A stretch of 25,058 nucleotides of DNA from Actinomycetes bacterium (lineage in GTDB: Bacteria; Actinomycetota; Coriobacteriia; Coriobacteriales; Eggerthellaceae). Shown in pieces: positions 14,129-21,750 of the stretch. The DNA is taken from assembly GCA_023403475.1 (NCBI GenBank), contig JAEYEL010000165.1:1-25058 (forward strand), given 5' to 3'. The notes beneath the pieces were generated by a model. The model was not told the origin of the DNA. It ran no database searches and worked only from the letters and a program-made list of their open reading frames with translations. The number at the start of each line of letters is the position of its first letter. Within the stretch, counting starts at the first letter, position 1. The position numbers were made by a program, and so were the translations under genes.

Positions 14129-15484
14129 CTAAAACATCAGCCCCGCGCAGGCAAGCGCCGCGCCGATGACGCAAAGAACGATAGCAGGTATAGCGCAAGC
14201 TATGAACTGCTGCGGCCATACATGCTTCATCTGGCATCCGGTAACGTCCAAGTTCACGAACAGGCCGCCCGAATAAGGAACAGTCGAGCACCCAGCCGCG
14301 CCAATGGACACGATACGCGTGAGCGCTTCGGCATTGACATTGGGCACGGCAAGCCATTCGGTACCGAACGTGTTGCAAACCGACGTGGAAGTTGCTCCGG
14401 CAGAACCGCAGATAACGCCCAAAAGCTGCGTGGCTATAACCGCTTGGAAATAGGGGTTATCAACCGAATGCAGAGCTATATCGATGAGGTAACTGAACGC
14501 AGGCGTAGCAGAAAGCACTGCGGCAAAGGAAACCATGCAAAGCATGGTGATAGCAGGGCTGAACCCACTCACCACTCCGTCGAATACGCTTTTCTTCATT
14601 CCCTCGACGGCGGAAACCCCGCTTTCAGCCTTTGCGTAATACTTGTAGTTCAAAGCTAGGCAAACAAGCGTGGCAATAACGTTCGCCGATGTCACGGCAA
14701 CCGTTGCAGGCATCTTCGCAATGGGGCCAAGCCCGTTTCCGAAGACGACGAACAACGCCAGGAGCACAACGAGCGGAATGATGGAGCGAGCCATGCTCGG
14801 GCAAGTTGCCATATCTCGTCCGGGCATGGCAATGCCAACGCCTTCCTCAAAGGTGTGACCCTTCTTCGTAGCCCATTTATCAAGGAAGAAGGTGAACCAG
14901 ACATCGAACGCAAACCAGATGACCGTCGCAACGATTCCGAAAACAGGTGCGGCGGTTCCCGAAGTACCCAAGATGGTGGCAGCGGCCACGTTACCGGTTT
15001 GAGGAGACCCCGGCATGGCCATGTTGGCTCCACCCAAAAGACCCATGTACATTATGGCAAGAAAAATGTAGCGAGGTTTGTTCATCTTTCGAGCAATAGG
15101 AACGGCCAGAGGCCAGAAAACGAACACTATCACCAAAGCGTTGATTCCGCCATAGGTAAGAACCATGCAGATGAGGATAAGAATCGGATAAATGAACTTC
15201 TCGCCTGCTTTTTCGAGAATCCACTGCGCTATACGGTTCGCCGCACCGCTATCACCAAGAACTTTTGCATACATAGCCGAGCTCAAGAACATGAGAATGA
15301 ACGTGGTGACCCAATTACCTGCTGCAGGCAGAAAATAGTCAGTCAGCGTCCCCCACACACCGAAACCGTTGAAAATGCCGACGACAAGCGTAGCAATGAG
15401 CGCGCACACGATGGCATTCCAACGATTCCACGCGAGCACGACAAGTGCGGCAACCGCCAAAACAATACCGAGCATACCAAGCAC
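14129..15484 (-). CDS. GntP-type permease, first gene of the molybdoenzyme operon
   Basis: An inner-membrane proton symporter-like protein of 451 residues with about twelve hydrophobic segments. The N-terminus (GIVLAVAALVVLAWNRWNAI), the GGINALVIVFVFWPLAVPIA block, GANMAMPGSPQTGN and the late SAGATSTSVCNTFG loop fit the GntP/gluconate permease family. Members carry sugar acids, hydroxy acids and other organic anions. Translation probably starts at the GTG at 15484, which has AGGGGAG seven bases upstream; an ATG three codons later is possible. It faces the divergent LysR gene across a 296-base regulatory region and is the first gene of the operon. Uptake of the substrate of the molybdoenzyme is therefore the natural inference. 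Confidence 0.8.
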   Translation of the reverse strand: MLGMLGIVLAVAALVVLAWNRWNAIVCALIATLVVGIFNGFGVWGTLTDYFLPAAGNWVTTFILMFLSSAMYAKVLGDSGAANRIAQWILEKAGEKFIYPILILICMVLTYGGINALVIVFVFWPLAVPIARKMNKPRYIFLAIMYMGLLGGANMAMPGSPQTGNVAAATILGTSGTAAPVFGIVATVIWFAFDVWFTFFLDKWATKKGHTFEEGVGIAMPGRDMATCPSMARSIIPLVVLLALFVVFGNGLGPIAKMPATVAVTSANVIATLVCLALNYKYYAKAESGVSAVEGMKKSVFDGVVSGFSPAITMLCMVSFAAVLSATPAFSYLIDIALHSVDNPYFQAVIATQLLGVICGSAGATSTSVCNTFGTEWLAVPNVNAEALTRIVSIGAAGCSTVPYSGGLFVNLDVTGCQMKHVWPQQFIACAIPAIVLCVIGAALACAGLMF

Positions 15485-15677
15485 AGGACATCTCCCCTTT
15501 CGCTATTACAATTGGAACATACATGCAATCCAAAGGCTTTCCCCTTGGCTTTCAACCATAAGCCGAACGCGTCGCTACCAACTCCATTCACCCCGTTCGG
15601 CGCTCCCCGTACCTCCTTTCCGAAATCTATGATTTGCAATATACGGTGCAGAAGACGCCATTGGTGTTGTATTATTC

Positions 15678-15690
15678 GCATAGCTTATGC
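15678..15690. promoter_or_regulatory. candidate LysR operator in the divergent promoter region
   Basis: GCATA-GCT-TATGC (15678-15690) is a perfect 5-base inverted repeat with a 3-base centre. It is about 90 bases before the LysR start and about 190 before the permease start. It is AT-rich, symmetric and placed as expected for a LysR-type regulatory binding site acting on both genes. It lies beside TATTAT (15670-15675), a possible -10 for the LysR gene. Confidence 0.4.
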
Positions 15691-15780
15691 ACTTTGCGTT
15701 TCGCAGAGCGCACGAATTCGTCGTGCGAAAACCGAAGCGCAGCACGACGTGTGCGTTGCAAACGAACGGGGGGATGATTC

Positions 15781-16683
15781 ATGCAAACGGAGCATATCAG
15801 GGAGTTCATCATTCTGGCCAGCACCATGAGCTTCAGCCAAACGGCAAAGAACCTTTACATCACACAATCGGCGTTGAGCAGACATATTGCGGCAATGGAA
15901 GACGAATTGGGGGCGAAACTTTTCGTTAGAGACTCCCATCACGTCAGATTGACAAACGTTGGGAAAAGCTTTCTGCGCGATTCGAAAATGACCATCAACG
16001 CCTATGACAATTCCATCGATCACGTGAAGCAGCTCAAGCAAGAGAGCAAGCATGTTTTGCGTATCGGCTATATATACGATGCAGGACGAGAGCACTTGCC
16101 TCGCATCACGAAAGCGCTCGCTCGAACCGCCAAGGATGTCTCTCCTCAATACCGCGCACTAGAATACGGAGAGCTCATGAACGCACTCATCGAGCGAAAG
16201 GTCGATATCGCTATCACTATGGACGTCAACGGATATATAGGCGCCATCACCAATCGCGTGCCGCTGCGGGAAGACCACTATTTCGCCGCCGTTCCAAAGA
16301 AACATGGTTTGGCAAAAGCGGAATCGATTTCCCTCAAACGTTTGGCAAGAGAGCCCATCGTTTTCCCAGATCCGAAAGCGATGGGGTTCATGTACGACTT
16401 CTTCAGCTGCGCTATACGCGCAAATGAGCTTGGCATTACACCCGCTTCGTACTATCAGGATATCCCTTCGCTTATCTACCAAATAGAATCGGGCGAGGGA
16501 GTTTCGCTGGTATTCGGGCACCATAAGGCAAAATACGAGAGCACCATCGCATTCGTACCCATAGAGGATCTGACGGAGGTGGCCAAGATATCCATCATGT
16601 GGGACAGCAAATCACAAGACCTTATTCCTGGCAACTGGTTCCAAGCTTTGAGGAGTCTGGCAAACGACGGCGGGCGCGCATAA
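15781..16683 (+). CDS. LysR-family transcriptional regulator
   Basis: A typical LysR regulator of 300 residues. An N-terminal winged helix (EHIREFIILASTMSFSQTAK, then TQSALSRHIAAMEDELGAKLFVR, residues 4-48) is followed by a linker helix and a periplasmic-binding-protein-like effector domain (from about residue 90, HVLRIGYIYDAGREHLPRI). The ATG at 15781 has GGGGGG eight bases upstream. It is divergent from the permease-molybdoenzyme operon, the standard layout for a LysR activator that responds to the pathway substrate. The induced gene set is thus probably 15484 down to 9388. Its own terminator region contains the long inverted repeat at 16709-16872. Confidence 0.92.
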   Translation: MQTEHIREFIILASTMSFSQTAKNLYITQSALSRHIAAMEDELGAKLFVRDSHHVRLTNVGKSFLRDSKMTINAYDNSIDHVKQLKQESKHVLRIGYIYDAGREHLPRITKALARTAKDVSPQYRALEYGELMNALIERKVDIAITMDVNGYIGAITNRVPLREDHYFAAVPKKHGLAKAESISLKRLAREPIVFPDPKAMGFMYDFFSCAIRANELGITPASYYQDIPSLIYQIESGEGVSLVFGHHKAKYESTIAFVPIEDLTEVAKISIMWDSKSQDLIPGNWFQALRSLANDGGRA

Positions 16684-16708
16684 GAGACCGCAGAACAAGA
16701 GAAAGCCT

Positions 16709-16872
16709 GATTCCTGTTAAGAATTTGGAATTGAGGGGAACGAGGATACATGCCATCAGGGCTTTTGCAGGAACCGATACTTTCGGCACCATTGAGCCTT
16801 TTGCATAACCGCAGGTCGCGATTCTCGTTGACCTTCCGAAAGCCCCTCAATTCCAAATTCTTAACAGGAATC
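16709..16872. repeat. 164-base element with perfect 30-base inverted ends
   Basis: The left arm (16709-16738, beginning GATTCCTGTTAAGAATTTGG) and the right arm (16843-16872) are exact reverse complements over 30 bases. A further 6 bases (AACGAG at 16739-16744 and CTCGTT at 16824-16829) can pair after a 13-base bulge on the right side. The centre has no credible gene. It sits between convergent genes. It resembles a miniature inverted-repeat element or a large structured-RNA/terminator element. No clear target-site duplication is visible at its edges. Confidence 0.85.
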
Positions 16873-16939
16873 GGATGTTTCCGTGTTTTGCCCAACTCAG
16901 CTTTTTGGCACAAGGCATCATATGTTGATGTCGATTTGC

Positions 16940-18103
16940 CTATCCCTTCATCTGCTCTAAACATTTTCCTATGGCATCGAGCGTATAGTCAAGTTCGTCT
17001 TCGGTGTTGAAGTAGCCGAACGAGAAGCGCAGAACGCCTTCCGGAAACACGCCCATATTCTTGATGGCATGGGGAGCGCAGTGCACACCGCAGCGCGTCG
17101 CAATGCCGAAGTCGTGATCGAGCAGATAAGCCAGATCGCCAATGCGATATCCCGGCATATCGCATGCAACCACGGCGACGGAAGACAGGCGGCTGCGCGT
17201 ACCGTGAATCCTCAGCGAAGGGAGGCGATCAAGACCCGCCAAGAAATACTCCCACAGCTCCATTTCACGCGCATGAATACGATCTATCCCTTCGCTTTCC
17301 AAAAACTGCAGGGCGACCCGCAACCCGTACATGCTCATGAGCGGAGCCGTTCCCGCTTCGAAGCGCATGGGCAGCTTCGTGGGCATGTCGTCGGAATCAG
17401 ATTCGATGCCTGTTCCCCCCGAGACGATGGGTTCTATCTGCTGCGCAAGGTCGTCGGGAATGACGAAACCGCCGATGCCCGGAGGTCCCATCAGGCTTTT
17501 GTGCCCGGTAAAGCATAGAATGGTAACACCGTCTTTCACCATATCTATGGGCAGCACGCCGGCTGTTTGGGCAGCATCGAGAATGAAGATGACACCATGC
17601 CTTTTGCATATTTCGCCAATCTCGCGAATAGGCATGATGGTTCCGCATACGTTCGAGGCATGGGTGCATATCACGGCTCGCGTGCTCTCGCGGACAAGTC
17701 CCTCTAGAGCGCCTACGTCCATGCACCCCCGTTCGTCGCAAGGAATGACATCCCAAGCAACACCTTTCGCCTCGAGCTGATGAAGCGGGCGCGTGACGGC
17801 GTTGTGCTCCATAGCGCTCACCAACACATGATCTCCTGCGTGCAGAAGCCCTTTCATCACGTAGTTCAGGCTCATCGTCACATTCTGAGTGAAGATGACG
17901 TTGTCGGGAGAAGGTCCATTGAACAGCTTGCAGAGAAGCGTTCTTGTGTCTTTTGCGACCTTGTGCAGCACGCACGTATCCGTCGTCCCGCCACGATTCA
18001 GGTTGCATCCCACGTCGTTGAGGTATTCCACCACCGCATCGGCAACACCGGGCGGCTTCGGAAAAGAAGTCGCTGCGTTATCAAGGTATACGCGCCTTTT
18101 CAT
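16940..18103 (-). CDS. cysteine desulfurase-like class V aminotransferase (EF2568-type)
   Basis: A PLP enzyme of 387 residues, close to the class V group (TIGR01977 type) often seen near selenium- or molybdenum-dependent enzymes. It has the N-terminal YLDNAATSFPKPP, His101 in AMEHNAV for substrate binding, the Asp in ILDAAQTAG, the PLP lysine Lys202 in FTGHKSLMGPPG and the persulfide-forming cysteine region TRCGVHCAPHAI (Cys338 and Cys342). It should mobilise sulfur or selenium from Cys or selenocysteine. No isc/suf or moa partners are adjacent, so the acceptor is not known. It is divergent from the YnjB-like ABC operon. The ATG at 18103 has AGAAAGGGAA upstream. Confidence 0.88.
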   Translation of the reverse strand: MKRRVYLDNAATSFPKPPGVADAVVEYLNDVGCNLNRGGTTDTCVLHKVAKDTRTLLCKLFNGPSPDNVIFTQNVTMSLNYVMKGLLHAGDHVLVSAMEHNAVTRPLHQLEAKGVAWDVIPCDERGCMDVGALEGLVRESTRAVICTHASNVCGTIMPIREIGEICKRHGVIFILDAAQTAGVLPIDMVKDGVTILCFTGHKSLMGPPGIGGFVIPDDLAQQIEPIVSGGTGIESDSDDMPTKLPMRFEAGTAPLMSMYGLRVALQFLESEGIDRIHAREMELWEYFLAGLDRLPSLRIHGTRSRLSSVAVVACDMPGYRIGDLAYLLDHDFGIATRCGVHCAPHAIKNMGVFPEGVLRFSFGYFNTEDELDYTLDAIGKCLEQMKG

Positions 18104-18191
18104 CCAGTTCCCTTTCTGTCGCTTCCGTCGCCCATTCTATCGCTCCACTTACTTCGCAGCATAATAATACACATTATCCCATAAAATGCTA

Positions 18192-18219
18192 TTGCAATTA
18201 TATGACTAAGTCTTATAAT
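18192..18219 (+). promoter_or_regulatory. sigma-70-type promoter of the ABC/radical SAM operon with embedded palindrome
   Basis: TTGCAA (18192-18197) and a perfect TATAAT (18214-18219) are spaced by 16 bases, about 57 bases before the ATG. A 17-base imperfect palindrome centred on GACTAAGTC (18200-18216) fills the spacer and overlaps the -10, a classic repressor-site position. Confidence 0.65.
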
Positions 18220-18220
18220 G

Positions 18221-18252
18221 GCCTACGACAAGTTAGGCGCAGAAAATCTGCG
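18221..18252 (+). promoter_or_regulatory. two short inverted repeats in the 5' leader
   Basis: GCCTA/TAGGC (18221-18238) and CGCAGA-AAA-TCTGCG (18238-18252) follow the promoter directly and precede the ribosome binding site AAGGAAGG. They could be mRNA 5'-end stabilising hairpins or a protein-binding site. Confidence 0.45.
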
Positions 18253-18275
18253 ACAACCTTAAGGAAGGTACGAAC

Positions 18276-19613
18276 ATGGATCACATCGAAGATGCAAAGC
18301 TCGAGGACATGGGGCTCGACAACTTCAACGGACAGCCCGCCCTGAAAAAGGGCATCACCCGTCGCACGATGATCAAAGGGCTGGGTGTCGGGGCACTCTT
18401 CATCGCCAGCTCGGGTGCGCTGTTCGGATGCGGCGGTAGCGGCGCGGACAACAAGAAAGCCGACGATACGAAAGCGGAGCTTGACTACTCCGACTGGAAC
18501 GCGGTGCTCGAAGCCGCCAAGGGCACCACGGTAACCTACTGCGGCTACAGCGGAAACGAACAGCTCAACTCATGGGTCATCAACGATCTCACCCCTGCCC
18601 TCAAGCAGAAATACGACATCACGCTCAACTACATGAAGGACGGCGACATTTCCACGCTCATCCTCGATGCAGTATCCGCCGGCACCGCCGACGACGCGGG
18701 CACGTTCGACATCGGCTGGGTCAACGGCAACATCTTCGCCGATCCTATGCGCGTCGACGGGTACTTCGGCCCCATCACCGACAAACTGCCGAACTTCGAC
18801 AAGTACATCGACAAGAGCGACACGCTCACCAATTACGACTTCACCTTCCCTATCGAAGGCTACGAGGCACCGTTCGGACGCTACCAGGTGAACATCATCA
18901 AGGACGACGGCGTGGCGCCCGAAGATATAACCACCGTCGAAGCCTTCGCCGAGTTCTGCAAGAAATACCCCGGAAAGGTGACCTACACCTCGTCGGAATT
19001 CTACCTTGGTGCCGCGTTCATCCGCGCGATCATCTACAACATCTGCGGCTGGGAGCAGTTCCAGAACATGGAGGCCAACTACGACACCGTGCATGAGGCC
19101 GTCGAGCCCGCCATGGAGTACCTGCGCAGCCTGAACCCCTACCTGTGGAAGGAGGGCACCACCTTCCCCGCCGACGCGAACACGCTCACCGAAATGTACA
19201 AGAACGGCGAGTGCCTCATCGACATCATCTACGATCAGTACGGATGCGGTACCAACATTGTTGACGGCAACTACCCCGCAACAAGCAAGTCCTATCTGTT
19301 CGAAAAGGGCACGCCGGCCAACGAAAGCTACTGGGCCGTGCCTTTCAATTCTCCGAATAAGGCAGGCGCGCTCGTGGTCATCAACGAGATGCTCGACCCT
19401 GAGCAGCAGTTGAAAAAATGCGAGAAGAGCGCCGGCTATGTCACCGACCTTTCCAAAGTGGACGCCGACACGAAGAAGAAGTTCGAATCGGTCGACCACG
19501 GCCCGAACAACTGCACCGACGCGGAACTGAAAGAGAAGGCTCTTCCCGAGTATTCCGCCGATATCGAAAAGATCGTCACCGAGATCTGGCTCAAGGAAGT
19601 TGTGGGCAAGTAA
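18276..19613 (+). CDS. Tat-dependent lipoprotein, ABC substrate-binding protein (YnjB-like)
   Basis: A 445-residue extracytoplasmic binding protein. It has an unusually long N-region before a twin-arginine signal (TRRTMIKGLGVGALFIASS, Arg29-Arg30) that ends in a lipobox, ALFGCGG (Cys52). It is thus exported folded and lipid-anchored. The mature part has the features I recall for E. coli YnjB: an opening VTYCGYSGNE, then DIGWVNGNIFADP, FGPITDKLPNF, DFTFPIEGYEAPFGRYQV and a GKVTY block. The YnjBCD substrate is not established. Start ATG with AAGGAAGG seven bases upstream. A terminator-like hairpin follows the gene, which fits higher expression of the binding protein than of the membrane parts. 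Confidence 0.85.
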   Translation: MDHIEDAKLEDMGLDNFNGQPALKKGITRRTMIKGLGVGALFIASSGALFGCGGSGADNKKADDTKAELDYSDWNAVLEAAKGTTVTYCGYSGNEQLNSWVINDLTPALKQKYDITLNYMKDGDISTLILDAVSAGTADDAGTFDIGWVNGNIFADPMRVDGYFGPITDKLPNFDKYIDKSDTLTNYDFTFPIEGYEAPFGRYQVNIIKDDGVAPEDITTVEAFAEFCKKYPGKVTYTSSEFYLGAAFIRAIIYNICGWEQFQNMEANYDTVHEAVEPAMEYLRSLNPYLWKEGTTFPADANTLTEMYKNGECLIDIIYDQYGCGTNIVDGNYPATSKSYLFEKGTPANESYWAVPFNSPNKAGALVVINEMLDPEQQLKKCEKSAGYVTDLSKVDADTKKKFESVDHGPNNCTDAELKEKALPEYSADIEKIVTEIWLKEVVGK

Positions 19614-19629
19614 TCTTGCGATAGCTTGG

Positions 19630-19670
19630 AAAAGGCGCCGTCGCAACATGAACTGTGCCGGCGCTTTTTT
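19630..19670 (+). terminator. intrinsic terminator/attenuator after the binding-protein gene
   Basis: AAAAGGCGCCG (19630-19640) pairs with CGGCGCTTTTT (19659-19669), one pair being G-U, with T6 at 19665-19670. It lies 17 bases after the binding-protein stop and before the first permease gene, so partial termination is likely. Confidence 0.75.
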
Positions 19671-19697
19671 CGGTAACCTATCGAGAAACGAAAAAGC

Positions 19698-20753
19698 ATG
19701 AGGCAGAAAAACCCTCCGACAAACAACAACGAGACGCCTAGGAGATCCCGCAAGCCCGAAGAACCCAGTAGATCTTCGCTTGCAGTCGTCGAATTCTCTC
19801 CCGAAAACCCGGGAGGCGGATTGCCTGCGGGAAAGAGCAGGGCGCATTCCCGCAGGCAATTTTGGGAGAAAGCCTCGCCCATCATTCTCCTGCTGCCTCT
19901 TTTCGCCTTGATGCTCATCTTGTTCTTCGGTCTCGGCTACGCTTTCTTACAATCGTTTGGCCTGCTCATGCCCGGCAAGCTATCACAAGGATTCACCTTG
20001 GACAACTATGCTGCCGTTTTCCGGAAAGACGATCTTTTGCAAAGCATTCTTCTCAGCGCTTACTACGCCGCAGGAGGATCGATTCTCGGAACCGTTTTCG
20101 CCACCGTCCTGGCCTACGCCCTCGTTGTAACCGGAAAGGACAAAGGTGCCGTCTGGTCGATTATAAAATTCCCCATGTTTCTGCCGTGGACGGTCACCGC
20201 GCTTATCACCATCGACATATTCGGCGGCAACGGGTTCGTCGTATCATTCGCACAGACTTTCGGGTGGCAATGGCTTGTCGATTTCACAGGAGGCTTTCTT
20301 CACAAACCTTCGTCCATCGGCATTATAGTCGCGTTCACGTGGGCGGAAATACCCTTCATCACGTTTTTCATCATCACCGTGATGAGCAACGTGACCGAAT
20401 CCCTCGGCGAAGCGGCACGAACGCTTGGCGCAAGCTCCACCAAGGCTTTCCTGAACGTCACGCTGCCCTTGTGCATGCCCACCATCAAGAACATCTTCCT
20501 TATCGTGGCGACGAGCCTGTTCGGCAACTACGAGATTCCCCTGCTCTTGGGCATGACCTACCCTACGGGCATTTCGGTTGCCATATACAATCAGTACACC
20601 AAGCTCGGATTGCTCGGGCGACCCGAAGTCATGGCCATGTCGATGGTCGTGCTCGCGCTGTCCGTAATCTTCGTCATCGTGTTCCGCGTGCTGTTCCAGC
20701 GTCGCAACGAACTCGGAATCCTCTCGAGCAAAGGAGAGGGTCTCCATGAATAG
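19698..20753 (+). CDS. ABC transporter permease (PotB/YnjC N-half type)
   Basis: An inner-membrane permease of 351 residues with six main helices and the cytoplasmic EAA loop ESLGEAARTLGASSTKAFLNV, which contacts the ATPase. The first 50 residues are hydrophilic, Pro/Ser/Arg-rich and unlike family members. Within them the DNA carries a perfect 14-base inverted repeat (19820-19860). The ATG at 19698 has no good ribosome binding site. A TTG at 19821, just after GGGAGGCGGA, could be the real start, but this is unresolved. It overlaps the next permease by 8 bases. With the adjacent permease it corresponds to the two halves that are fused in E. coli YnjC. Confidence 0.85.
   Translation: MRQKNPPTNNNETPRRSRKPEEPSRSSLAVVEFSPENPGGGLPAGKSRAHSRRQFWEKASPIILLLPLFALMLILFFGLGYAFLQSFGLLMPGKLSQGFTLDNYAAVFRKDDLLQSILLSAYYAAGGSILGTVFATVLAYALVVTGKDKGAVWSIIKFPMFLPWTVTALITIDIFGGNGFVVSFAQTFGWQWLVDFTGGFLHKPSSIGIIVAFTWAEIPFITFFIITVMSNVTESLGEAARTLGASSTKAFLNVTLPLCMPTIKNIFLIVATSLFGNYEIPLLLGMTYPTGISVAIYNQYTKLGLLGRPEVMAMSMVVLALSVIFVIVFRVLFQRRNELGILSSKGEGLHE
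19820..19860 (+). repeat. perfect 14-base inverted repeat at the permease 5' end
   Basis: ATTGCCTGCGGGAA (19820-19833) and TTCCCGCAGGCAAT (19847-19860) flank a 13-base loop, followed by TTTT. It is stronger than a chance hairpin and lies either within the first codons or just over a possible TTG start. Confidence 0.8.
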
Positions 20754-21735
20754 CGAGACAATACCGGCAGCTCTCATAGAAGAGGCTCTTTATGGCAAGG
20801 GCGCAAACCTCTCCCGAAAGGCAGAGGGACGAAAACCGAACCTGGGCCTTCGGGAAAACGGCGAGGCAGATGCGGGAAACACGCCGTCGTCCCAACGCCG
20901 CAGGCGACATCGTCTGCACGCCGAGAAGAGTTTCGCGGCGCACCCGGTACTGCACATCGTGGTGTGGGTCGAATTCGTCCTGATAGCCATCCCCATCGTC
21001 ATCCTGCTTCTCAGCTGCATCGTTCCTCGTTGGCCGCTTCTCGCCGAAGGGGAGTTCTCCTTGAGGGGCATCGAGGTCCTCTTCGAGGGAGGCTACGATA
21101 TTTGGAGTGTTTGCGGCTTCTCCATCGCGCTTGCCATGGGTGTCGCCGTACTGTCAACCTTCATAGCGACATGCACCGCTTGGGCAGTAGTTCATTTCAA
21201 CACACGCCTGCGCTGGATAGTCGAGGTGCTCTCGTTTATGCCCCTGCTCGTACCTGCCGTCGTATTCGGCATGGGAATCAATATCTTGTTCCTGTCGAAC
21301 GGTTTGGGAAACTCCGTCTTCGCCGTTGTAGTGGTGCAGATACTATGCAACGTGACGTTCGCCACCAAAATAATGACCGATATAACGGAGGTAGCGGGCG
21401 ACAAGCTCGAACAACAGGCTCGTGTGCTGGGCGCAAATCCCATCACGGCGTTTTTGAACGGCGTGCTCCCCTCGCTTGCACCGGGTATCATGTCGTCGAT
21501 CGGCCTTTCGTTCATAGGTTCGAACTGCCAGTACTTCTTAACGTTCCTTATGAGCGGCGGCACCGTCCAAACACTTGCGACTGTGGTCTTCCCCATGGTA
21601 GGCAAGGTCGACCGCATGGTCTCGTCCACGTATGCTGTTCTGTTCGTGCTCGTAAACGCCGCATTCTTCCTTCTGTTCCAAGTGGTTTCGAACAAACTGG
21701 TAAAACGATACGGCAAAAACCTCGGTGTCCAATGA
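20746..21735 (+). CDS. ABC transporter permease (PotC/YnjC C-half type)
   Basis: A second permease of 329 residues with an EAA-type loop, EVAGDKLEQQARVLGANPITAFLNGVLP, and six helices. It too has a long hydrophilic N-terminal extension (about 65 residues, ending RRRRHRLHAEK) before the first helix. The ATG at 20746 lies inside the end of the previous gene, with AAGGAGAGG upstream, so the two are translationally coupled. It is expected to pair with the other permease under the ATPase of the next gene. Confidence 0.88.
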   Translation: MNSETIPAALIEEALYGKGANLSRKAEGRKPNLGLRENGEADAGNTPSSQRRRRHRLHAEKSFAAHPVLHIVVWVEFVLIAIPIVILLLSCIVPRWPLLAEGEFSLRGIEVLFEGGYDIWSVCGFSIALAMGVAVLSTFIATCTAWAVVHFNTRLRWIVEVLSFMPLLVPAVVFGMGINILFLSNGLGNSVFAVVVVQILCNVTFATKIMTDITEVAGDKLEQQARVLGANPITAFLNGVLPSLAPGIMSSIGLSFIGSNCQYFLTFLMSGGTVQTLATVVFPMVGKVDRMVSSTYAVLFVLVNAAFFLLFQVVSNKLVKRYGKNLGVQ

Positions 21736-21750
21736 TGCGAGAAAGGTGCT

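Noticed and set aside
16750..17010. 86-codon frame running through the inverted-repeat element
   Set aside because: It runs out of the element and into the antisense of the desulfurase gene; no start signal, and the coding pattern follows the inverted repeats.
18570..19859. 429-codon frame antisense to the binding-protein gene
   Set aside because: It overlaps a clearly functional lipoprotein gene and crosses the intergenic terminator; no recognisable motifs.
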